Part shown: piece by piece, positions 25,366 to 34,010 of the stretch
Layout of the letters: every line of letters starts with the position of its first letter
How positions within the stretch are numbered: the stretch's first letter is position 1
Assembly (NCBI GenBank): GCA_009843735.1
Contig: VYCW01000099.1
Location: forward strand, 8,602 to 72,601
DNA length: 64,000 bases
Source: Acidimicrobiaceae bacterium
GTDB lineage: Bacteria > Actinomycetota > Acidimicrobiia > Acidimicrobiales > Aldehydirespiratoraceae
Reading direction: 5' to 3'
Notes under the pieces: generated by a model
Database searches by the model: none
The model's input: the letters and a program-made list of their open reading frames with translations, nothing else
Told to the model about the DNA's origin: nothing
Program-made: the position numbers and the translations under genes

Positions 25366-27012
25366 GAACACTCCCCGGCGGGCGTCGCCCCACAGGTCCA
25401 TGACGAAGACTGCCACAGCGGTGAGGGCCATGAGGGCCACCGCCAGCGCCATGGCCTGGCCGCGGAGCGTCTCCCCCGGCGTGCCCAGCAGCCGGAACAG
25501 GGCCAGCGGGGCGGTGAGAGTCTCGGGCCGGCGGGGGATGAACGATGTAGCCCCGAACTCCCCCAGCGACACTGCGAAGGCGAAGCCGGCCCCGACAGCG
25601 GTGCCGCGCGCCGCCACTCGCAGGTCCACCTCGCGGCGGACCCGGCGGGGAGAGGCGCCGAGCACGGCCGCGGCCTCCCGGATGCGGGGGTTCACCGTCC
25701 GCAGCATCGGCACCAGCGTGCGCACCACGAACGGGATCCCCACCACGGCGTGGGCGATGGGAACGACGAGGACGGAAGTGCGGATGTCGATCGGTCCACG
25801 GTTGAGAACGAGCAGGAACCCGAGACCGACCGTGACCGCGGAGGTACCCAGTGGGAGGGTCAGGCCGATGTCGAAGGCCCGTCCGATCGGGCGGCTGCCC
25901 CCGCGGCCGGCGCGCACTATTGCCAGGGTGGCCGCTCCGCCCACCGCCAGGGCCAGGGCCGCGGCCGGCACCGCGAACATGAGCGAGTTCCCCAGCGCCG
26001 CCAGGGCGGTGTCGGGCAGCAGGTTGATGCGCTCGGCCATGGCCGTGTAGTTGCGCAGCGTGTAGCCGCCGCTGCGGCCGGCGGACAGGGAGCGCTCCAC
26101 CAGCACAGCAACCGGCAACCCCAGGATCACCGCCATGAGGGCCAGGTTGGCGACCAGGCCCGGGCCCCGGCGCCGGGGCGCGGCGGCGGGCGACGAGACC
26201 GGCTCGGCGACGGCCCGGCGGCGCTCGAGGGCGTTGGACACGACCACGAGCGCGATCACCGCCACCAACTGCACCACCGCCAGCGCCGCCGCGGTGGCCA
26301 GGTCGAGCCGGACCACGGCGTACCGGTAGATCTCGGTCTCGATGGTGGCCCGGGTGGGGCCTCCCAGCACCAGCACGACCCCGAACGAAGTGAACGAGAA
26401 CAGGAACACGATGGCCGAGGCCGCCGCGATCGACGGCGTCAGCCGGGGCAGTACCACACGGCGGAAGACCTCGAGCCGCGACGCCCCGAGCACCCTCGCC
26501 TGATCCTCCACCCTGGCGTCGAGGGCGGACCAGTGGGCGCCCACGGTTCGCAGCACCACCGCGTAGTTGAAGAAGACGTGGGCCATCAGGATGGCCCAGA
26601 CCGTGTGGCGAAGGCTGACAGCTCCGCCGCCGGCCAGGCCGAACCGGTCGAAGAGACCCTCGAAGGCGGCCGCCACCACCACGGTGGGCAGCACGAACGG
26701 CACGGTCGCCAGCGCCCGCAGTAGCCGCTGCCCCCGGAAGTTCAGGCGAGCCATGGCCCCCGCGGCGGGCAGGGCCACGGCCACGGTGAGAACTGTCGAG
26801 ACGGCCGCCTGCCAGACCGTGAACCAGATGACCGAGCGCTGCGCCGCCGAGCCGAGCACGTCGCCCAGCACCGCGGCCGGGCCGGTCCCGCTCAGGCCCC
26901 GGGCGATCACACCGCCAATGGGCCACACGAAGAACAGCGCCATGAATCCCCCGACCGCCGCGACCGGAAGCACGCCGGCGACGCCCCTGGCGAGGCGGGT
27001 CGCGACGGGCAT
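25363..27012 (-). CDS. thiP: Thiamine ABC transporter permease (fused two-half ThiP/FbpB type)
   Basis: A 549-residue integral membrane protein with about twelve segments in two homologous halves. Each half carries the permease EAA loop: EDQARVLGASRLEVFRRVVLPRL in the first and IREAAAVLGASPRRVRREVDLRV in the second. This internal duplication is typical of ThiP and FbpB, which act as a single-chain dimer. The gene follows thiB by 32 nt. Its TGA stop is the first triplet of repeat copy A, so the present end of the gene may have been set by insertion of that element. Confidence 0.9.
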   Translation of the reverse strand: MPVATRLARGVAGVLPVAAVGGFMALFFVWPIGGVIARGLSGTGPAAVLGDVLGSAAQRSVIWFTVWQAAVSTVLTVAVALPAAGAMARLNFRGQRLLRALATVPFVLPTVVVAAAFEGLFDRFGLAGGGAVSLRHTVWAILMAHVFFNYAVVLRTVGAHWSALDARVEDQARVLGASRLEVFRRVVLPRLTPSIAAASAIVFLFSFTSFGVVLVLGGPTRATIETEIYRYAVVRLDLATAAALAVVQLVAVIALVVVSNALERRRAVAEPVSSPAAAPRRRGPGLVANLALMAVILGLPVAVLVERSLSAGRSGGYTLRNYTAMAERINLLPDTALAALGNSLMFAVPAAALALAVGGAATLAIVRAGRGGSRPIGRAFDIGLTLPLGTSAVTVGLGFLLVLNRGPIDIRTSVLVVPIAHAVVGIPFVVRTLVPMLRTVNPRIREAAAVLGASPRRVRREVDLRVAARGTAVGAGFAFAVSLGEFGATSFIPRRPETLTAPLALFRLLGTPGETLRGQAMALAVALMALTAVAVFVMDLWGDARRGVF

Positions 27013-27044
27013 GGGGCGGGGGCTCAGGCGCTAGGCGAAGAGGG

Positions 27045-28154
27045 TCACCGCAGGACGATCTCCACCCAGCGGTCGGTCCAGGCGTTCCGTTGGGCCTCGA
27101 CCTCGGCCGGGTCGAGCATGAACGGATCGTCCGCTATCTGGGCGTGGGCCACGAACTCCGGCGGGAGGGTGGCCGATTCGAGCACGGGGAACACGAACAT
27201 GTTGAGCGGGACATCGTTCTGGAACGTCTCGGTGAGCATGAAGTCGATCAGCGCCTGGGCGCCTCCGGGGTTGCCCGCTCCCGCGAGCACGCCCGCGAAC
27301 TCGATCTGGCGGTAGCAGCTGGCCGTGACCACGCCGGTGGGCGGCTCGTCGACGGGCGGATCGGCGTAGATGACCTCGGCGGGCGGGCTGGACGCGTACG
27401 AGACCACGATCGGGCGATCGCCCCCGCCGGCGGTGAACTCGCCGTAGTAGGCGTCCTCCCACCCGGCGGTGACGGCCACGCCGTTGTCTCGCAACCCGGC
27501 CCAGTAGTCCTCCCAGCCGTCGCCGTAGCGGGCGATGGTGGCCAGCAGGAAGGCCAGCCCCGGCGACGAGGTCTCCGGGCTCTGGACTACGAGCATTCCT
27601 GCGTAGGCGGGGTCGATCAGGTCGTCGAGCGACGACGGCGGGGGCGGCGAGCCGTCGAAGGCGTCGACCCAGTAGTTGAGGCACACGTCGCCGAAGTCGA
27701 CGGGCGTGACCCGGTGCTCTCCGTCGAACTCGAAGTGGTCGGGCACTGCTGCGAGGTTGGGCGACTGGTAGGGCTCGAACATGTCGCAGTCGAGTCCCCG
27801 CTGCAGGAAGGTGTTGTCGATCCCGAAGAGCACGTCACCCAGCGGTTCGCCGGCGGTGAGGCACGCCTGGGCCACGAGCGCTCCGGCATCGCCGGAGGCC
27901 AGATGGTCCACCTCGATGCCGGTCTGGAGGGTGAACGCCTCGAACGTCTCCGGCGACAGGTAGAACGAGTCGTGGGTTAGCAGCGTCACGGTGGTGCCGG
28001 AGAGGTCCCCGGAGTCCTCGGAGCGGTCACCGCTGCACGCCGCCGCAACCACGGCCAGGACGGCTGCCGCCGCGGCGACGGCTCTGGCGAGCCCGCGGGC
28101 TCTGTGGCGCGACGCGCCGGAGTGGGCCGGGACTTGGGCAGATGGTTGATCCAT
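27045..28154 (-). CDS. thiB: Thiamine ABC transporter substrate-binding lipoprotein
   Basis: Extracellular binding protein, 369 residues from ATG 28154. The N-terminus has a basic stretch, a hydrophobic helix (AVAAAAAVLAVVAA) and a lipobox ending at Cys (VAAACSG), so it is anchored as a lipoprotein. The mature part resembles ThiB: TVTLLTHDSFYLSPETFEAFTLQTGIEV, ADVVLG-like GDVLFGIDNTFLQRGLD, then FEPYQSP and ALIDFMLTETFQNDVPLNMFVFPV. The track start (GTG 28202) lies inside the riboswitch and is rejected. ATG 28154 has GGAGGA 6-7 nt upstream, and that purine run is the 3' end of the TPP aptamer, which explains how ligand binding could block translation. Confidence 0.92.
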   Translation of the reverse strand: MDQPSAQVPAHSGASRHRARGLARAVAAAAAVLAVVAAACSGDRSEDSGDLSGTTVTLLTHDSFYLSPETFEAFTLQTGIEVDHLASGDAGALVAQACLTAGEPLGDVLFGIDNTFLQRGLDCDMFEPYQSPNLAAVPDHFEFDGEHRVTPVDFGDVCLNYWVDAFDGSPPPPSSLDDLIDPAYAGMLVVQSPETSSPGLAFLLATIARYGDGWEDYWAGLRDNGVAVTAGWEDAYYGEFTAGGGDRPIVVSYASSPPAEVIYADPPVDEPPTGVVTASCYRQIEFAGVLAGAGNPGGAQALIDFMLTETFQNDVPLNMFVFPVLESATLPPEFVAHAQIADDPFMLDPAEVEAQRNAWTDRWVEIVLR

Positions 28155-28157
28155 GGG

Positions 28158-28250
28158 TCTTCCTCCGCTGGCATTACCCAGATCAGGTCGGCGGGTCGAC
28201 ACCGCTGCGATCGCGTGGATGCCCTCTCAGCCCGGCTGCCCCGAGCTCCC
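28158..28250 (-). promoter_or_regulatory. TPP (thiamine pyrophosphate) riboswitch of the thiBPQ operon
   Basis: The minus strand carries the conserved THI-box parts in order: CTCGGGGCAGCC, GGCTGAGAGG, then after a variable arm GACC...GACCTGATCTGGGTAATGCCAGCGGAGG. CTGAGA and the ACCTGATCTGGGTAATGCCAGCG block are diagnostic of the TPP aptamer. The aptamer's 3' strand contains the Shine-Dalgarno sequence of thiB, so control is probably at translation initiation; no separate terminator hairpin with a T-run was seen. Thiamine-replete cells should shut the operon. Confidence 0.95.
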
Positions 28251-28269
28251 CGGTCGGTTGTCACCGGGA

Positions 28270-28275
28270 ACTATA
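28270..28275 (-). promoter_or_regulatory. -10 element TATAGT for the thiBPQ riboswitch transcript
   Basis: On the minus strand TATAGT lies about 20 nt before the first conserved riboswitch bases, a good position for the promoter of a leadered mRNA. Confidence 0.55.
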
Positions 28276-28325
28276 TGCCGGTGTTCGGTACGGAGCCAGG
28301 TCAAGGCATCGGAGCCCGCGGCCTC

Positions 28326-28331
28326 TAGCGT
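28326..28331 (+). promoter_or_regulatory. -10 element TAGCGT of the glycosyltransferase gene (leaderless)
   Basis: TAGCGT, 7-nt spacer, then GTG at 28339; no Shine-Dalgarno sequence. Confidence 0.6.
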
Positions 28332-28338
28332 CGCAGTC

Positions 28339-29499
28339 GTGCGGATCTCGGTGATCATCCCGACCTATAACGAGGCCGACAACATCGTCGAGGTCATCGA
28401 CCGGCTACGGCGCGCCCTCAGCGACCAGTCCCACGAGATCATCGTCGTCGACGACGACAGCCCCGACGGCACCTGGCAGGTGGCCCGCCGCCACAGCGAG
28501 GGCGATCCGGCCGTGCGGGTAATCCGGCGGATCGGCGAGCGGGGGCTAGCCACGGCGGTCCTCGACGGCATGGCCGCGGCCGAGGGCGACGCCCTCGCGG
28601 TGATGGACGGCGACCTCCAGCACGACGAGGCGGCGCTGCCGGCGATGGTCGGGGCCGTGCTGGACGGCGAAGCCGACGTCTGCGTGGGAAGCCGCACCGG
28701 CGAGAGCGGGTCCTTCGGCGACCGGTCCAGGCTGCGTCATTGGCTGACCGCGGCCGGCACCGCGCTGGTGGAGCGGCTGCTGCCGCGCCTGCGCCGCACC
28801 AGCGACCCGCTCAGCGGCTTCTTCGTCGTCAGCAGGGGCCTCTACGAGCGGACCGCTCCGAGGATCAGCCGAGGGCTACGGGAGTACAAGATCCTGTGGG
28901 CCTTCCTCGCCAGCAGGAAGGATCTCTCCGTCACCGAGGTCGGCTACGACTTCCGGCCCCGGGGCGGGGGCGAGACCAAGCTGTCAACCGCGGTGCTGCT
29001 CGACGATCTCGTCAGCGCGCTGGTCCTCCGGTTAGGCCGGGTCGTGTCGCCGCTGTTCGTGAAGTACTGCCTGGTCGGCGCGAGCGGGGTGGCCGTGAGC
29101 CTGGCGGTGTACGGCCTCGGCGAACTGGCCGGCCTTCCCACCGTCAGCCTCAGCATCACGCCCGACCTGAACCCGATCTACATCTCGGCTCTGCTGGGAA
29201 TCCAGGCCAGCATCATCACCAACTTCCTGGCCAACAACTTCTTCACCTTCTACGACCGCCGCTACCGCCGGTGGGGGCTGCTGGGCGGGCTGCTGCTGTT
29301 CCAGGCCGTGTCGATCGTGGGGGTCTTCGTGCAGCTGGCCGTGTTCCAGTTGCTGCACCGCAACGGCTTTCCCACATCTTCGACGAACGCCGATGTGGCC
29401 GCCGCCGTCAACAACGGCATCGGCCTGGCCGTGGCCACGCTCACCAACTTCTTCCTGAACGTGTCGATCACCTGGAACCGCGCGCGAGGGTCGAGCTAG
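28339..29499 (+). CDS. Polyprenol-phosphate glycosyltransferase (GT2) fused to a GtrA-like membrane domain
   Basis: The N-terminal domain is a family 2 glycosyltransferase of the dolichol-phosphate mannose synthase type: VIIPTYNEADNIVEVI, VVDDDSPDGTW (about 36-46) and VMDGDLQHDEAAL. These enzymes load a sugar, usually mannose, onto a polyprenol-phosphate for use outside the membrane. The C-terminal part (about 235-380) is a four-segment GtrA-like domain starting LFVKYCLVGASGVAVSLAVYGL, thought to help flip or anchor the product. The track start at 28153 runs through the riboswitch region and is rejected; GTG 28339 gives the canonical N-terminus and a leaderless promoter. Its TAG stop shares the palindrome CTAG with the stop of the convergent LRR gene. 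Confidence 0.9.
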   Translation: MRISVIIPTYNEADNIVEVIDRLRRALSDQSHEIIVVDDDSPDGTWQVARRHSEGDPAVRVIRRIGERGLATAVLDGMAAAEGDALAVMDGDLQHDEAALPAMVGAVLDGEADVCVGSRTGESGSFGDRSRLRHWLTAAGTALVERLLPRLRRTSDPLSGFFVVSRGLYERTAPRISRGLREYKILWAFLASRKDLSVTEVGYDFRPRGGGETKLSTAVLLDDLVSALVLRLGRVVSPLFVKYCLVGASGVAVSLAVYGLGELAGLPTVSLSITPDLNPIYISALLGIQASIITNFLANNFFTFYDRRYRRWGLLGGLLLFQAVSIVGVFVQLAVFQLLHRNGFPTSSTNADVAAAVNNGIGLAVATLTNFFLNVSITWNRARGSS

Positions 29500-31928
29500 G
29501 GAGCCTCGCAGAACTCCAGACCCAGCGTGTCGAGATCGTCGGCCAGGGTTTCGAGCGCCTCCCAGGCCGCAGGGAGGCACCCGGTCAGGGAGTTGGTGCC
29601 GCCCAGGATGATCTGCTCAAGGCCGGTCAGCTCGCCCAGCTCAGCTCGGATCTCGCCCGTCAGCTGGTTGTCGTGCAGCCACAGCCGCTTGATGCTGGCC
29701 AGGTTCCCCAGATGTGCCGGGATCTCACCGGTGAGCTGGTTGCCGTCGAGGTAGAGCCGCCGGAGTCTGGTCAGGTTGCCGAGGTGTGGCGGGATGGGGC
29801 CGGACAGGTCGTTGCCCCTGAGCCACAACTCGGTCAACAGCGTTAGGTCGCCGAGCTCCGTCGGGATCGGGCCCGACAGCATGTTGTCGTCGAGGTCGAG
29901 CCGGGTGAGGTTGGTGAGCCGGCCGAGCTCAGCCGGGATCTCGCCGGTGAGCTGGTTGTGCCACAGGTTCAACTGCTTGAGGCTTGCCAGGTTGCCCAGC
30001 TCGGCCGGGATCTCGCCCGAGAGCTCGTTCCAGCGGAGCCTGAGGATCCTGAGGTTGGCGAGCTGTCCGAGTTCTTCGGGGATCTCACCGTCGAGGAAGT
30101 TGAAGCTGAAGTACATCGCCTCGAGGCCGGCGAGGTCCCCGAGCTCCGGCGGGATCGGGCCCGACAGCGAGTTGCGGCTGAGGTCCAGCCACTCGAGCTG
30201 GCTGAGGTCGGCCAACGACTCTGGGATCTCCCCGTTCAGCAGATTGTCGCCGAGCCTCAGTTGGACCAGGTTCGAGAGGCCTCCGATGCTGTCGGGGATG
30301 GCCTGCGACAGCCGATTGCTTCTCAGGTCGAGCACCTCGAGGGCATCCAGGTCGCCGATGGCCTCCGGGATCAGGCCCGACAGCAGGTTGTTCTGAAGCC
30401 TCAGCCGCTTGAGCTTGCCCAGTTCGCCGATCCCCGTGGGGATCGCGCCAGTGAGCGAGTTGCTGCGCAGGTCGAGCTCTTCGAGCCTCTTCAGACGGCC
30501 GATTCCGTCGGGGATCAACCCTGACAGCTCGTTGTCGCTCAGGTCCAAGTGCTGCAAGTCGCTGAGGTTCGCCAGTTGCTCAGGGATCTGGCCGTGGAGC
30601 CAGTTGCCGGCGAGGCTGAGGTGCTCCAGATTGGCGAGGCTGCCCAGAGTCGGGGGAATCTGTCCGGACAGATCGTTGCCGTCGAGGCGCAGCCGCTCCA
30701 GATGGACCAGGTCGCCGACCGATGCCGGGATGTCGCCGGAGAGCCGGTTGTCGTGGAGGTACAGGCTCCGCAGCGGCCGAAGCTGGCCGAGTTCAGCGGG
30801 AATGGGGCCTGACAGCCGGTTGCCTTGAAGCCACAGGTCTCGGAGAAGGCGCAGGTCGCCGATCTCAGCGGGTATGGGCCCGGACAGCTCGTTGTAATCG
30901 AGCCATAGGTACCGCAGCCGGCCCAGCCGGCCGAGCTCGGCGGGAATGGGCCCCGACAACTGGTTGTAACCGAGCCGCAGCCGCTGAAGCCCGGTCAGCC
31001 TTCCCAACTCGGGCGGGATCGTGCCGGACAGGTCGTTGAGGCCGACGCTCAGATCCTCCAGCGAGGCGAGGTCGCCCAACTCGGGGGGTATCTCCCCGGT
31101 GAGACCGTTGCGCCACAGGCTCAGCGTCTTGAGCCGGGACAGGCGGCCGAGTTCGGCCGGGATCGGGCCCGAAAGGCTGTTGGAGTTGAGATCGAGCCAG
31201 GTCAGGTTGGCCAGACCGCCAATCTCGGGGGGAATCTCGCCCGACAGCGAGTTGCGGCTCAGGTCCAGCCAGACGAGGTTCTCCAGCCGCCCCATCCCGG
31301 CCGGAATCGCGCCGGACAGCCGGTTGTCGCTGAGCATCAGGCGGGTCAGGCTGGCGAGGTCGCCGACCGAGTCTGGCAACGCGCGGGAGAAACCGTTGCC
31401 TCGCAGGTCGAGGACCCTGAGGCTGGCGAGGGCACCGATCTCTGCGGGGATGGCCCCGAACATCACATTGTGCTTGAGATCCAGCACCTCCAGATCGGCG
31501 AGGCCGCCTATCTCGGCCGGGATCGGGCGGTCAAGCCGGTTGCTCCGGAGGTCCAGGTGCCTCAGGTTGGCCAGATCGCCGGTCTCGGCGGGGATCTCTC
31601 CGTACAGGTCATTGTCGCCCAGGTCCAGGTGCTCCAGGGCGGCGAGAGTGCCGATGGAGGCCGGGAGCTGTCCGAAGAGTCCGTTGGAGGGCAGCACGAG
31701 GCCCACCACCCGGCCCGTGCTGTCGGCGTCGACGCCGTACCACCGGGCAAGGGGCAGGCTCGAGCCCCAGTTGTCGCTTCGATCCCAGCCGTCCCCGCCG
31801 GTGGCCGCGAAGAGTTCCATCAGCGCTTGCCGGTCGGAGGGTTCTTCGTCTTGGGCCAGAGCGGTTGACGGCACGGTGAGCGACGCAAGCAGGACCGCGG
31901 CGGCCATTGCACGGGTAGCGATGTTCAC
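29496..31928 (-). CDS. Secreted protein of about 30 plant-type leucine-rich repeats
   Basis: About 810 residues from GTG 31928. A signal peptide (VNIATRAMAAAVLLASLTVPSTALA, cleavage before QDEEP) is followed by a capping segment SDRQALMELFAATGGDGWDRSDNWG and then close to thirty repeats of almost exactly 24 residues with the plant-specific pattern LxxLxLxxNxLSGxIPxELGxL. The protein ends with a short cap (GCLPAAWEALETLADDLDTLGLEFCEAP) and no membrane anchor, LPXTG or catalytic domain. Such arrays form a long curved solenoid for protein or glycan binding. The track start at 32021 adds a stretch without signal-peptide character. GGAAG lies about 9 nt before the GTG. No neighbour hints at its ligand. 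Confidence 0.9.
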   Translation of the reverse strand: MNIATRAMAAAVLLASLTVPSTALAQDEEPSDRQALMELFAATGGDGWDRSDNWGSSLPLARWYGVDADSTGRVVGLVLPSNGLFGQLPASIGTLAALEHLDLGDNDLYGEIPAETGDLANLRHLDLRSNRLDRPIPAEIGGLADLEVLDLKHNVMFGAIPAEIGALASLRVLDLRGNGFSRALPDSVGDLASLTRLMLSDNRLSGAIPAGMGRLENLVWLDLSRNSLSGEIPPEIGGLANLTWLDLNSNSLSGPIPAELGRLSRLKTLSLWRNGLTGEIPPELGDLASLEDLSVGLNDLSGTIPPELGRLTGLQRLRLGYNQLSGPIPAELGRLGRLRYLWLDYNELSGPIPAEIGDLRLLRDLWLQGNRLSGPIPAELGQLRPLRSLYLHDNRLSGDIPASVGDLVHLERLRLDGNDLSGQIPPTLGSLANLEHLSLAGNWLHGQIPEQLANLSDLQHLDLSDNELSGLIPDGIGRLKRLEELDLRSNSLTGAIPTGIGELGKLKRLRLQNNLLSGLIPEAIGDLDALEVLDLRSNRLSQAIPDSIGGLSNLVQLRLGDNLLNGEIPESLADLSQLEWLDLSRNSLSGPIPPELGDLAGLEAMYFSFNFLDGEIPEELGQLANLRILRLRWNELSGEIPAELGNLASLKQLNLWHNQLTGEIPAELGRLTNLTRLDLDDNMLSGPIPTELGDLTLLTELWLRGNDLSGPIPPHLGNLTRLRRLYLDGNQLTGEIPAHLGNLASIKRLWLHDNQLTGEIRAELGELTGLEQIILGGTNSLTGCLPAAWEALETLADDLDTLGLEFCEAP
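29600..31720 (-). repeat. Coding tandem repeat, 72-bp unit (24-residue LRR)
   Basis: About thirty tandem units each encode one 24-residue leucine-rich repeat. On the plus strand the repeated blocks read as variants of ccgagctcggccgggatcgg followed by gacagc. Units differ by many substitutions, so the array is old or under diversifying change rather than freshly amplified. Confidence 0.85.
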
Positions 31929-32029
31929 GAGTGGACTTCCAATCCTTCGGGCAGGCGAAGCAGCCGCAACGTACACACCCGTGCGGGGCCGGCCGCGGAC
32001 CCTCGCTCGCCCCGGGGACACGCCGCCAT

Positions 32030-32035
32030 TAGCGT
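32030..32035 (+). promoter_or_regulatory. -10 element TAGCGT of the sulfatase gene (leaderless)
   Basis: TAGCGT, 6-nt spacer ctgccc, then the ATG at 32042. Confidence 0.6.
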
Positions 32036-32041
32036 CTGCCC

Positions 32042-33559
32042 ATGAGCGGGCCCAACATCCTGGTCGTCATGGCCGATCAACTGGCGCCCCACTTCACGGG
32101 CGCATACGGCCACCCTCTGGTGCAGACGCCGGCGCTGGAGGCGCTGGCCGAGAGGGGCACCCGTTTCGACGCCGCCTACTGCCACTCGCCGCTGTGCGCG
32201 CCGGCCCGCCTCTCGATGCTGTCGGGCCAGCCGGTCTCCGCCATCGGGGCATGGGACAACGCCGCCGAGTTCCCGGCGTCGGTACCAACTCTCGCTCACG
32301 GACTGCTGCTCGCCGGCTACCGCACCATCCTTTCAGGGAAGATGCATTTCGTGGGGCCCGACCAACTGCACGGGTTCGACGAGCGCCTCACCACCGACAT
32401 CTACCCGGCCGACTTCGCCTGGACCCCCAACTGGGACGAGTCCGACGCCAGGATCGACAAGTGGTACCACAATATGGACAGCCTCTCGGAGGCGGGCCAG
32501 GCGCTAGCCACCTACCAGATCGACTACGACGAGGAGGTCGGGTTCGCAGCCGTGCGCCGCCTGTACGACTTGGCCCGGGACCCCGACGAGCGGCCCTTCT
32601 TCCTGGTGGCGTCGTTCATCCATCCCCACGACCCCTACGTGGCCCGGCCCGAGTGGTGGAGCCTCTACGACCACGACGACATCGACTTGCCCGAACCGAT
32701 GCCCGACCACGCGTTGGACCCCCACACCCGGCGGATCCGTCGGGGCATCGAGGCCGATACCGTCGGCTATAGCACCGACCAGTGCCGTAACGCCCGCCAC
32801 GGCTACTACGCCAACACGAGCTACTTCGACTCATGGGTGGGCCGCCTCGTGCAGGTCTTGGACGAGACCGGGCGCATCGACGACACCGTGATCATCGCCA
32901 CCAGCGACCACGGCGACATGCTGGGTGATCGGGGAACGTTCTTCAAGATGTCGTTCTTCGAGCGGTCGGCCCGGGTGCCGCTGATCATGGCCGGGCCCGG
33001 CATTGCCAACCGCTCGGTGGCCAACGTGTGCTCACACCTCGACCTGCTGCCCACCCTGCTGGACATCGCCACCTCCGGTGGAGCCCGGCCCAAGCTCGGT
33101 GCCCCCGTCGCCGGACGCAGCCTCTGGGAGCTCGCGACCGGCGGTACGGACCCGGTCGACGAGACCACCGGCGAGTACATGGCCGAGATGACCTCCCACC
33201 CGATCTTCATGATCCGCCGGGGCCGCCACAAGTACATCCACTGCGACACCGATCCTCCCTTGCTCTACGACGTCGTCGCCGATCCCGCTGAACGCACCGA
33301 CCTGGCGGACGATCCCGACTCCGCCGACCTGGCCGCCGCCTTCGCAGCCGAGACGGCCCAGCGCTGGGACAGCACCGAGATCCGTGAGCGCGTGCTCCAC
33401 TCGCAGCGCTCCCGTCGAGTGCTGCACGCCGCTGTCGAGTCTGATACGTCGCTCTCGTGGGACTACAGCCCGGTCCGCGACGCGGCCGACGAGTACGTCC
33501 GCACCCACATGGACTGGGCCGAGGCGGGTCCACGCAGCCGCTTCCCTCGTCTCGACTGA
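32042..33559 (+). CDS. betC: Choline sulfatase (sulfatase family)
   Basis: Hydrolyses choline-O-sulfate to choline and sulfate, feeding glycine betaine synthesis or sulfur supply. The 505-residue protein starts NILVVMADQLAPHFTGAYG and carries the sulfatase signature CAPAR (Cys52, to be oxidised to formylglycine) in SPLCAPARLSMLSG. Metal residues are seen in MADQ and TSDHGDMLGDRG. The blocks YDEEVGFAAVRRLYDLARDPDERPFFLVASFIHPHDPYVARPEWW and the C-terminal RVLHSQRSRRVLHAAVESDTSLSWDYSP match the choline sulfatase subfamily with its own C-terminal domain. No betA/betB or transporter lies nearby, so a different sulfate ester cannot be fully excluded. It would need a formylglycine-generating enzyme encoded elsewhere. 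Confidence 0.88.
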   Translation: MSGPNILVVMADQLAPHFTGAYGHPLVQTPALEALAERGTRFDAAYCHSPLCAPARLSMLSGQPVSAIGAWDNAAEFPASVPTLAHGLLLAGYRTILSGKMHFVGPDQLHGFDERLTTDIYPADFAWTPNWDESDARIDKWYHNMDSLSEAGQALATYQIDYDEEVGFAAVRRLYDLARDPDERPFFLVASFIHPHDPYVARPEWWSLYDHDDIDLPEPMPDHALDPHTRRIRRGIEADTVGYSTDQCRNARHGYYANTSYFDSWVGRLVQVLDETGRIDDTVIIATSDHGDMLGDRGTFFKMSFFERSARVPLIMAGPGIANRSVANVCSHLDLLPTLLDIATSGGARPKLGAPVAGRSLWELATGGTDPVDETTGEYMAEMTSHPIFMIRRGRHKYIHCDTDPPLLYDVVADPAERTDLADDPDSADLAAAFAAETAQRWDSTEIRERVLHSQRSRRVLHAAVESDTSLSWDYSPVRDAADEYVRTHMDWAEAGPRSRFPRLD

Positions 33560-33591
33560 TCCGCACCGCCGACTGCCGGTGGCCGCGAACG

Positions 33592-33930
33592 TCAGTCCCA
33601 GCCGAGATCCTCCAGCGTGTCGTCGTCGATGCCGAAGTGGTGGGCCACCTCGTGGACGACCGTGACAGTTATCTGATCGAGGAGCTCCTCCTCGCTGTCG
33701 CAGATCGCGCAGATCGGCAGCCGGTAGACGGTTACCCGATCGGGCATGGCCATGCCGCCGTAGTCGCCCCGCTCGGTCAGAGGCACGCCCTCGTACAGGC
33801 CGAGGAGGTCCTCGTCGCCGTGGACGTCCTCCACGACCACGGCGACGTTCTCCATCATCTCGCCCAGTTCCAGCGGCAGCGAGTCGAGAGCCTCCCCCAC
33901 TAGCCGCTCGAAGCGCACCTCGTCGATCAT
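33592..33930 (-). CDS. Minimal zinc metallopeptidase (MPMin, COG3824 type)
   Basis: A 112-residue zincin with HEVAHHFGIDDDTLEDLGWD at its C-terminus: the HExxH ligands are His93, Glu94 and His97, with the downstream Asp in the usual place for this mini-family. The N-terminal block FERLVGEALDSLPLELGEMMENVAVVVED matches the standard COG3824 opening. Family members have about 110-130 residues and no signal peptide, so it should be cytoplasmic; the biological role is unknown. I chose ATG 33930; the longer track frame begins inside the promoter of the divergent helicase gene. It converges on betC with 32 bp between. Confidence 0.87.
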   Translation of the reverse strand: MIDEVRFERLVGEALDSLPLELGEMMENVAVVVEDVHGDEDLLGLYEGVPLTERGDYGGMAMPDRVTVYRLPICAICDSEEELLDQITVTVVHEVAHHFGIDDDTLEDLGWD

Positions 33931-33998
33931 GAACACCGCCCCAGACAGTACCGAACCGCTGCCAGGGCCAACCGCTCGCCGCAGGCGCGGCCCGGCTC

Positions 33999-34004
33999 TA
34001 GGGT
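33999..34004 (+). promoter_or_regulatory. -10 element TAGGGT of the helicase gene (leaderless)
   Basis: TAGGGT, 6-nt spacer, then GTG at 34011. A GTG at 34008 is only 3 nt from the hexamer and so less likely to be the start. Confidence 0.6.
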
Positions 34005-34010
34005 CGGGTG

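Noticed and set aside
24127-26724. Large plus-strand ORFs opposite thiP and thiQ
   Set aside because: His/Arg/Gln-rich translations without motifs, typical antisense frames of GC-rich genes.
28155-28202. Translation start of thiB at GTG 28202
   Set aside because: These codons are the TPP riboswitch aptamer; ATG 28154 has the ribosome binding site and the signal peptide.
29600-31720. A CRISPR array or satellite, because of regular 72-bp periodicity
   Set aside because: The period equals 24 codons, the frame is open throughout and the units encode leucine-rich repeats with many substitutions; there are no identical repeats with unique spacers.
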